Shown here: piece by piece, positions 5,849 through 9,639 of the stretch
Position numbering within the stretch: position 1 is the stretch's first letter
How the letters are laid out: each line of letters begins with the position of its first letter
Assembly (NCBI GenBank): GCA_016191895.1
Contig: JACPVD010000269.1
Span: 1 to 9,639, forward strand
Direction: 5' to 3'
Source: Chloroflexota bacterium
Lineage (GTDB): Bacteria > Chloroflexota > Anaerolineae > Anaerolineales > Villigracilaceae
Length of the DNA stretch: 9,639 nucleotides
Notes under the pieces: generated by a model
The model's input: only the letters and a program-made list of their open reading frames with translations
Database searches by the model: none
What the model was told of the DNA's origin: nothing
Program-made: the position numbers and the translations under genes

Positions 5849-6646
5849 ATGCGGCGCAATCAATTGATTTTGGGAGTGATATTGCTCCTCTTCGGCGGGT
5901 TGATGTTCGCCGGTGAAATGGGCGTTCGCCTTCCAAACAACGAACCGTTGACCGAACTCTTTTGGCCGGTGGTTCTCATCCTCGGCGGAGTTTGGGTTTT
6001 TGCGGGCGTGTTCTACCGCGGCAATATCGAGACGAGCAACGCCGCCATCGAATTGCAGGGTGCGTCGTCCGCGAACCTGAAGATCAATCACGGCGCGGGT
6101 GAGTTTAAACTTCATAGCGGCGCCATGGGCGGTGAGTTTGCGCATGGTTCGTTTGTTGGCGGGTTGGATTTCACCGCCAACCGAAACGGCGACTCGCTCG
6201 ATGTGCGCATGCGGCCCGCAAAGGATTTTCTCGATATTCCGTTTCTCGGCCCGCGCAGTCAACTCGAATGGGACCTTGCGTTGAATGCGGATGTCCCCAT
6301 CTCCTTGAAATTAAATCTCGGCGCGAACAAGGCGGATATCAATTTGAAAGACATGAACATCACCGCACTGAACCTGGACACCGGCGCCAGCGAAACCAAA
6401 TTGACCCTGCCCTCCCGCGGCCGCTTCCGTGCGGACCTGGATGTGGGCGCCGCGTCATTGGAAGTGACCGTCCCCGAAGGCTTATCCGCCCGAATCCGCG
6501 CCTCGCTCGGCGCGGCAGACTTCAACATCAACAAGGATCGCTTTCCACGCACCGGCAATTTCTATCAATCGCCCGATTACGAAACCGCCGCCAACGCAGT
6601 CGATATGACCATCGACGGCGGCGCGGCTTCGATTCGGGTTAAGTAG
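5849..6646 (+). CDS. LiaF-like protein: two TM segments plus toastrack beta domain
   Basis: The protein has 265 residues from the ATG at 5849, with AAAGGAG (5836-5842) six bases upstream. Residues ~5-23 and ~34-55 are TM helices in the LiaI-LiaF-like arrangement (RRNQLILGVILLLFGGLMF; then LFWPVVLILGGVWVFAGVF). Residues ~65-265 form a repetitive beta structure with recurring 'LxLxxGAxxxxLxL' steps (NLGANKADINL, LDTGASETKLTL, DVGAASLEVTVP, SLGAADFNI, IDGGAASIRVK). This matches the LiaF C-terminal/DUF4097-type 'toastrack' fold. In Firmicutes LiaF restrains the LiaS-LiaR cell-envelope stress system; here no kinase accompanies it, so the partner is unknown. The gene follows the six-TM gene with one base between stop and start. 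Confidence 0.85.
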   Translation: MRRNQLILGVILLLFGGLMFAGEMGVRLPNNEPLTELFWPVVLILGGVWVFAGVFYRGNIETSNAAIELQGASSANLKINHGAGEFKLHSGAMGGEFAHGSFVGGLDFTANRNGDSLDVRMRPAKDFLDIPFLGPRSQLEWDLALNADVPISLKLNLGANKADINLKDMNITALNLDTGASETKLTLPSRGRFRADLDVGAASLEVTVPEGLSARIRASLGAADFNINKDRFPRTGNFYQSPDYETAANAVDMTIDGGAASIRVK

Positions 6647-6651
6647 CGCAT

Positions 6652-6718
6652 TGGAGTCCAAGGTCTCTTGACTTTGCATGCGGACACTCCCGAAGTAAAA
6701 CTTCGGGACTCCATTTTT
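6652..6718 (+). terminator. Putative terminator after the LiaF-like gene
   Basis: An inner hairpin CCCGAAGT (6689-6696) / ACTTCGGG (6700-6707) has an AAA loop. An outer arm TGGAGTCC (6652-6659) pairs perfectly with GGACTCCA (6706-6713), which directly abuts TTTTT (6714-6718). The inner and outer stems share two bases, so they are largely compatible. The structure is weaker than a classic compact terminator and may only attenuate read-through into the next membrane gene. Confidence 0.5.
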
Positions 6719-6726
6719 CAGTAATG

Positions 6727-6818
6727 GTACTTCACGAAAGCGCGTATTTGGCGGTCTCTACCGCCACGCGAAGCGTTGCGCTTGAGAGCGCAAACTACGC
6801 AGGGTTTTCGTGATCTAC
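6727..6818 (+). other. Cloverleaf-like inverted-repeat structure in the leader of the 50-residue-repeat gene
   Basis: Nested perfect arms are visible. The outer stem TCACGAAA (6732-6739) / TTTCGTGA (6806-6813) can be extended by GTA (6727-6729) / TAC (6816-6818). An inner stem GCGTA (6742-6746) / TACGC (6796-6800) encloses three adjacent hairpins: GGCGGT-CTCT-ACCGCC (6750-6765), ACGC-GAA-GCGT (6766-6776) and TGCGCT-TGAG-AGCGCA (6777-6792). It ends 18 bp before the ATG at 6837, leaving the Shine-Dalgarno AAAGGAA free. It could be a structured RNA leader, a small RNA or a palindromic repeat element. It is not a tRNA: it lacks the T-loop sequence and has 3-4 nt hairpin loops. Confidence 0.6.
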
Positions 6819-6836
6819 TGAGTAAAGGAAATTACC

Positions 6837-7601
6837 ATGAAACGATTTGACCCGCGAATAGTATTTGGATTTTTACTTTTGGTCGGCGGCGGCCTTGCCC
6901 TCGCGCAAGCCATGGGGTACTTGGAAAATGTCTCGGGCGTTTTTTGGGGCGGCCTGTTCCTGGCGATCGGGCTTGTATTTTTCACCCTGCTTCCAGGCGG
7001 ACATTGGTGGGGAGCCTTCCCCGGGTTCACGCTTGCTTCGCTCGGCGTATTGATCCTGCTCCCCGAATCGCTCAATGAATATGGCGGCGCGATCTTTCTC
7101 GGCGGCATCGGCTTGTCGTTCTGGTATGTGTATTTCACCAGCCGCGCCGAACGCTGGTGGGCGATCATTCCCGCCTGCGTGTTGACCGCGCTTGCATTGA
7201 TGATCGTCGCATCGCAGCGGTATGAAGAATTGGGCGGCGCAATCTTCCTCGGCGGTATCGGTCTTGCATTTTTATTTGTCTACTTCACCGAGCGCGCCGA
7301 ACGTTGGTGGGCGCTGATCCCCGCGGGCGTTCTCATGACTCTCGCCGGCGTCACCATTGCCGCGGGCCGTTTCGGCGAATTTCAGACCGCCGGTTTCTTC
7401 TTCTTTGGCATTGCCTTCACCTTCCTGTTGGTGGCCCTGCTCGCGGGAATGCGTTGGGCATACTGGCCCGCGCTTGCCCTGGGAATCATGGGCGTGTTGG
7501 GCATCGCCTCCCTGCTTGAGTTTGCAAATTACCTGTGGGCGGTCGTTTTGATCGCCACCGGCAGTTTTATGCTCTTTCGCTATTTCACCAAAAGGCCATA
7601 G
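6837..7601 (+). CDS. Multi-TM protein built from ~50-residue internal repeats
   Basis: The 254-residue protein starts at an ATG with AAAGGAA (6824-6830) about six bases upstream. It opens like its neighbours (VFGFLLLVGGGLALAQAMGY, TM ~8-26). It then consists of roughly four 50-residue units, each with two membrane segments: ~33-82, 83-132, 133-182 and 183-232, plus a last TM at ~231-249. Units two and three are nearly identical at the start (GGAIFLGGIGL at 83 and 133) and share 'RAERWWA-IIP/LIP'. The first (GGHWWGAFPG) and fourth (MRWAYWPAL) are diverged versions. The DNA repeat period is exactly 150 bp. The shared N-terminal style suggests a LiaI/DUF5668-like membrane family member expanded by duplication. 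No catalytic motif is visible. It is the last gene of the plus-strand membrane cluster. Confidence 0.75.
   Translation: MKRFDPRIVFGFLLLVGGGLALAQAMGYLENVSGVFWGGLFLAIGLVFFTLLPGGHWWGAFPGFTLASLGVLILLPESLNEYGGAIFLGGIGLSFWYVYFTSRAERWWAIIPACVLTALALMIVASQRYEELGGAIFLGGIGLAFLFVYFTERAERWWALIPAGVLMTLAGVTIAAGRFGEFQTAGFFFFGIAFTFLLVALLAGMRWAYWPALALGIMGVLGIASLLEFANYLWAVVLIATGSFMLFRYFTKRP
7083..7382 (+). repeat. In-frame 150-bp tandem duplication inside the membrane gene
   Basis: The 150-bp units 7083-7232 and 7233-7382 are clearly homologous at DNA level, for example GGCGGCGC at 7083 and 7233 and CGCGCCGAACG.TGGTGGGCG in both. They also differ at many third positions, so the duplication is not very recent. 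Confidence 0.8.
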
Positions 7602-7619
7602 CGCAAAATTTATTTTGCG
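7602..7619. repeat. Short AT-rich hairpin right after the membrane gene stop
   Basis: CGCAAAAT (7602-7609) and ATTTTGCG (7612-7619) are perfect inverted repeats with a TT centre, starting one base after the TAG. No T-tract follows, so it is not a canonical terminator, though it may help stop plus-strand transcripts or protect their 3' ends. Confidence 0.5.
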
Positions 7620-7620
7620 T

Positions 7621-7646
7621 GTACGGCAAGGTTCACCTTGCCGTAC
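7621..7646. repeat. Perfect palindrome sharing the GCAAGGT-ACCTTGC core
   Basis: GTACGGCAAGG (7621-7631) and CCTTGCCGTAC (7636-7646) flank TTCA. The core GCAAGGT(NN)ACCTTGC is the same as in both copies of the 55-bp repeat at 5132-5241, with a different centre (TC rather than AA), which points to a dispersed repeat family. Confidence 0.75.
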
Positions 7647-7691
7647 TGCCTGAAACAAACATCTCCACGATTGACGTGGTTTTTCAAGGAT

Positions 7692-7739
7692 AAAAAGCGG
7701 GGTGTTTTGAACGCGCTTCGCGCGTTCAAAACACCCCGC
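7692..7739 (-). terminator. Very strong intrinsic terminator of the minus-strand CNB-NifU operon
   Basis: A 20-bp perfect stem has arms at 7697-7716 (GCGGGGTGTTTTG...) and 7720-7739 and only a three-base loop (TTC on the plus strand, GAA on the minus). Read on the minus strand it is followed at once by TTTTT (complement of 7692-7696). It lies 37 bp past the stop of the NifU-like gene. No T-tract follows on the plus strand, so it acts mainly on minus-strand transcripts. Confidence 0.85.
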
Positions 7740-7748
7740 ACCTCAATC

Positions 7749-7777
7749 AAGGCGCAACGACACCCTCTTTGCGCCTT
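7749..7777. repeat. Inverted repeat touching the NifU-like gene stop codon
   Basis: AAGGCGCAA (7749-7757) and TTGCGCCTT (7769-7777) are perfectly complementary with an 11-nt loop. The right arm overlaps the stop codon at 7777-7779. No T-tract follows on either strand. The CAAGGCGCAA...TTTGCGCC wording resembles the repeat at 3345-3383. Confidence 0.55.
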
Positions 7778-8022
7778 TACTTTTCCTCCACCACATTCAC
7801 TTCCGGGAAGAATTGATGCACCGTTCCCGCCACCCATCCATGCAATGTCGATGGCAAAAGCGGACAGTTCAGGCACGCGCCGCCCAACCGCACTTTTAGC
7901 GTATTCCCGTCAAACGAAACAAATTCCACCGTGCCGCCGTGAAATTGCTCCACGTAGGCGCTGAGTTTTTCGAGCAAATCTCGCAACTGACTTTCTGGAT
8001 TGGTTGTTTCTGCTGGAATCAT
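7777..8022 (-). CDS. Small NifU C-terminal-domain (Fe-S scaffold) protein
   Basis: From the ATG complementary to 8020-8022 the protein has 81 residues, the size of a lone NifU C-terminal domain. Its AGGAG (in TATAAAAAGGAGATATGCC) is seven bases upstream, which decides against the longer in-frame opening to 8160, since that overlaps the upstream gene. The family pattern is clear: 'VEQFHGGTVEFVSFDGNTLKVRL', then GGACLNCP with the cluster-binding pair Cys50 and Cys53, then a helix and PEVNVV near the end. Such domains assemble or carry Fe-S clusters and transfer them to apoproteins in the cytoplasm. It lies 14 bp downstream of the CNB-fold gene in the same orientation, so the two are probably co-transcribed. 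The terminator at 7692-7739 ends the unit. Confidence 0.9.
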   Translation of the reverse strand: MIPAETTNPESQLRDLLEKLSAYVEQFHGGTVEFVSFDGNTLKVRLGGACLNCPLLPSTLHGWVAGTVHQFFPEVNVVEEK

Positions 8023-8036
8023 GGCATATCTCCTTT

Positions 8037-8495
8037 TTATACAGGCGGGTCTGAATTCAAAAGGGATTGTACCTGAGAGCGCGCGTTTTTCCAGCGCGCT
8101 GAAACCACGTTCGCAAGATGGTTCATGATGATTCTTCCATCCTCGGGGTATTCGCGGCATAGCGCCTGGAGGAAGATTCCGCGGATGCGAACGGCGTTCA
8201 CGTCGGTCTCGCTGATCGTGCTCGATGTGTAATATGTGCTCCCAATTACCGCCGACCAGCCAAACACATCGCCGCTGCGCAGTCGGGTCAATGTTATCGC
8301 CGGCGTATCGTAGGGCTTGTATCGAATCGCAATGCTTCCCCGAACAAGCAAATACAGATAACTTGCAGGCTCGCCCTGTTCGAAGATCATCGTATCCGCG
8401 GGACAGGTAAAATTCTCCAGAAGCGGTTTCAACAAGGCGATTTGAGCCTCTTCGAGGTTTTGAAAGAACGGTATGTTTGGCAGGGGTTCGGACAT
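8037..8495 (-). CDS. Stand-alone cyclic-nucleotide-binding-fold protein (no HTH)
   Basis: The 152-residue protein matches the Crp/CNB beta-roll: LPNIPFFQNLEEAQIALLKPLLE at the N-terminus, then FEQGEPASYLYLLVRGSIAIRY at ~38-59, then RSGDVFGWSAVIGS at ~73-86, ending in a helix. The phosphate-binding cassette is atypical. The usual FGE...R-(S/T/A)-A is FGWSAVIGSTYYTSST, so the conserved Glu is Trp80 and the Arg is missing. It may bind another ligand or none. There is no DNA-binding HTH, unlike Crp/Fnr regulators, which suggests control by protein contact. No Shine-Dalgarno is seen before the ATG (8493-8495), which follows an AT-rich TTAATATTTTATGAA, so the message may be short-leadered. Its stop lies just ahead of the Shine-Dalgarno of the NifU-like gene, indicating an operon. 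Confidence 0.87.
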   Translation of the reverse strand: MSEPLPNIPFFQNLEEAQIALLKPLLENFTCPADTMIFEQGEPASYLYLLVRGSIAIRYKPYDTPAITLTRLRSGDVFGWSAVIGSTYYTSSTISETDVNAVRIRGIFLQALCREYPEDGRIIMNHLANVVSARWKNARSQVQSLLNSDPPV

Positions 8496-8594
8496 TTCAT
8501 AAAATATTAATCAACGCCCGGTCAGGTTGCCAGTACCAAACATCCTAAAGTCGACGACATTTTTCCCTCTTTTATCGAAGCCCTTTTGTTCGAT

Positions 8595-8600
8595 TATACT
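8595..8600 (+). promoter_or_regulatory. Possible -10 box of the TlpA-OsmC operon
   Basis: TATACT lies 14 bp before the ATG at 8615. The best -35 match is the poor TTTATC (8571-8576) with an 18-bp spacer. If used, the transcript would have a leader of only about 8 nt, fitting the absence of a Shine-Dalgarno there. The 119-bp divergent region 8496-8614 holds nothing else I can recognise. Confidence 0.35.
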
Positions 8601-8614
8601 GTCCCCATGCTGAA

Positions 8615-9181
8615 ATGAACGACATATCCTCCCGCCCTTCCCCCGCGCGTTTGTATGCAATGATTCTGACCGGCGCCGGGTTGCTTCTGACCGGTCTCGC
8701 ATATTCCATCTGGATGAACTCCCCCGCCGCATCCGGTTCGGACTTTTCAGTTGTTCCCGCGCAAGTTAATTTTCCCGCCCCCGAATTGACTCTACAAAAC
8801 ATCTCCGGCAAAAGTGTTTCCCTCAGCGACTATCTTGGGCGCGTCGCGTTGGTCAACCTTTGGGCAACGTGGTGTCCTCCTTGCAGGGAGGAAATGCCCG
8901 CCCTGCAGGCCTTCTACGAAAAATACAAAGACGACGGGTTCGTGTTGATCGCGATCGATCAGGAGGAGACCGCCGACGTGGTCTCGCCATTTGTCGACGA
9001 GTTCGGCCTGACGTTTCCTGTCTGGCTCGATCTCGACTACCAGGCGCAGGTCGAATTCAATACGATGAACCTGCCCAGTTCGTATGTCATCGACCGGAAT
9101 GGGCAGGTGCGTCTCATGTGGATCGGCGGTATTTCCAAAAAAAACCTCGAAAAGTACGTTCCCAAAATCATCAAGGAGTGA
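8615..9181 (+). CDS. Membrane-anchored TlpA/ResA-like thiol-disulfide oxidoreductase
   Basis: The 188-residue protein has an N-terminal TM anchor (~14-34, LYAMILTGAGLLLTGLAYSI) and a thioredoxin-fold domain outside the membrane. The active site is WCPPC (Trp86, Cys87, Cys90) in VNLWATWCPPCREEMP, the TlpA/ResA signature. The cis-Pro loop is NLPSSYVID (Pro154). Such proteins reduce disulfides outside the cytoplasmic membrane, often for cytochrome c maturation, but no cytochrome genes are visible, so the substrate is unknown. There is no Shine-Dalgarno before the ATG; a three-codon mini-frame (ATG CTG AAA TGA, 8607-8618) overlaps the start as ATGA. The stop lies six bases before the OsmC-like gene, whose Shine-Dalgarno (AAGGAG, 9173-9178) is inside this gene. 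Confidence 0.92.
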   Translation: MNDISSRPSPARLYAMILTGAGLLLTGLAYSIWMNSPAASGSDFSVVPAQVNFPAPELTLQNISGKSVSLSDYLGRVALVNLWATWCPPCREEMPALQAFYEKYKDDGFVLIAIDQEETADVVSPFVDEFGLTFPVWLDLDYQAQVEFNTMNLPSSYVIDRNGQVRLMWIGGISKKNLEKYVPKIIKE

Positions 9182-9187
9182 CAGGCA

Positions 9188-9639
9188 ATGAAAACAGTTG
9201 TGACATGGAAAGACGGAATGGCATTTGAAGGCGCGGGCGATTCGGGCTTCCTGCAACGAATGGACTCCAGCGCTTCGGTGGGCGGGTCGGGCAGCGCGGC
9301 CAGCCCGATGGAATTCGTCTCGCTTGGGCTTGCCGGCTGTACCGGCATGGACGTGATTTCGATCCTGCAGAAGAAAAAACAGCCGGTCACCGGCTTCAAG
9401 GTAAATGTGTACGCAGAACGTTCGGGGGAACATCCAAAAGTGTTTACGGAGGCCGTGATTGAATACCTTGTTGCTGGCAGGGGGGTGGAGGAAGCCGCGC
9501 TGGTTCGCGCAATCGAACTCTCCGCGGGCAAATACTGCCCTGTGTATGCCATGCTCAGCAAGGCGTTTCCGATTCGACTTGCCTATAAATTGCTCGATGA
9601 TGATGGGACGACCGTAATCAAGGAAGGCATATATACGCT
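9188..9639 (+). CDS. OsmC-family protein (3' end cut by window edge)
   Basis: The frame from the ATG at 9188 is open to the window end, giving 150 residues and no stop; family members are usually ~135-150, so only a few residues may be missing. Both redox cysteines are present: Cys51 in GLAGCTGMDVISIL and Cys117 in SAGKYCPVYAML. These define OsmC/Ohr-type thiol peroxidases, which reduce organic hydroperoxides in the cytoplasm. The 'CTGMDV' and 'KYCPV' wording fits the general OsmC (YhfA-like) branch rather than Ohr. AAGGAG ends nine bases before the ATG and the upstream TlpA-like gene stops six bases before it, so the pair is an operon. The exact reductant or substrate cannot be told from sequence. 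Confidence 0.9.
   Translation, partial: MKTVVTWKDGMAFEGAGDSGFLQRMDSSASVGGSGSAASPMEFVSLGLAGCTGMDVISILQKKKQPVTGFKVNVYAERSGEHPKVFTEAVIEYLVAGRGVEEAALVRAIELSAGKYCPVYAMLSKAFPIRLAYKLLDDDGTTVIKEGIYT

Noticed and set aside
6727..6818. tRNA gene, suggested by the cloverleaf shape
   Set aside because: No T-loop consensus, no 7-nt anticodon loop and no CCA-type acceptor end; hairpin loops are only 3-4 nt and the outer stem is longer than a tRNA acceptor stem.
8023..8160. 46-residue N-terminal extension of the NifU-like protein
   Set aside because: It overlaps the end of the CNB-fold gene in another frame, and a strong Shine-Dalgarno precedes the inner ATG at 8020-8022.
8792..9433. 213-codon minus-strand open frame antisense to the TlpA and OsmC genes
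   Set aside because: It lies opposite two well-supported genes with conserved active sites and shows no recognisable motif of its own.

Overview
The window looks like ordinary chromosome from an uncultured-type Chloroflexota bacterium, most likely Anaerolineae. That placement is inferred from gene content and style: SdrD_B-type secreted proteins, LiaI/LiaF-like membrane proteins, an OsmC/TlpA pair, a short NifU-like protein, and many dispersed palindromic repeats between genes. It has not been tested by any search. There are ten complete protein genes and two cut by the window edges. I see no rRNA, tRNA, transposase, CRISPR array or phage gene.

Left part (1-2640): the tail of a PilZ-like gene, then a large secreted protein (259-2568). 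This protein has a signal peptide, about 370 unfamiliar residues, two Ca-binding-type SdrD_B/Cna-B-like domains and a C-terminal GFWKN module. It ends at a very clear intrinsic terminator.

Second part (2702-4214): a lone PqqD-like gene on the minus strand, a 547-bp gap carrying at least two kinds of dispersed inverted repeat, and a NarL/LuxR-type regulator whose receiver domain has lost its phosphorylatable Asp. A converging minus-strand gene for a HExxH zinc metalloprotease of unrecognised family follows (4242-5051).

Third part (5052-7601): a divergent intergenic region with a 55-bp tandem repeat, then three plus-strand membrane-protein genes. These are a six-TM protein, a LiaF-like protein (two TM segments plus a beta 'toastrack' domain), and a multi-TM protein built of about four 50-residue repeats. 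The first two are tightly coupled. The third sits behind a terminator-like hairpin and a striking cloverleaf-shaped inverted-repeat structure in its leader. The cluster resembles envelope-stress modules (LiaI/LiaF/DUF5668-type), but no histidine kinase is present here.

Right part (7602-9639): four stacked inverted repeats, including a 20-bp perfect stem that terminates a minus-strand operon. That operon encodes a single-domain cyclic-nucleotide-binding-fold protein followed by an 81-residue NifU C-terminal-domain (Fe-S scaffold) protein. Divergent from it is a plus-strand pair encoding a membrane-anchored TlpA-like thiol oxidoreductase and an OsmC-family peroxidase-like protein, the latter cut by the window end. 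The right part therefore has a redox/Fe-S theme.
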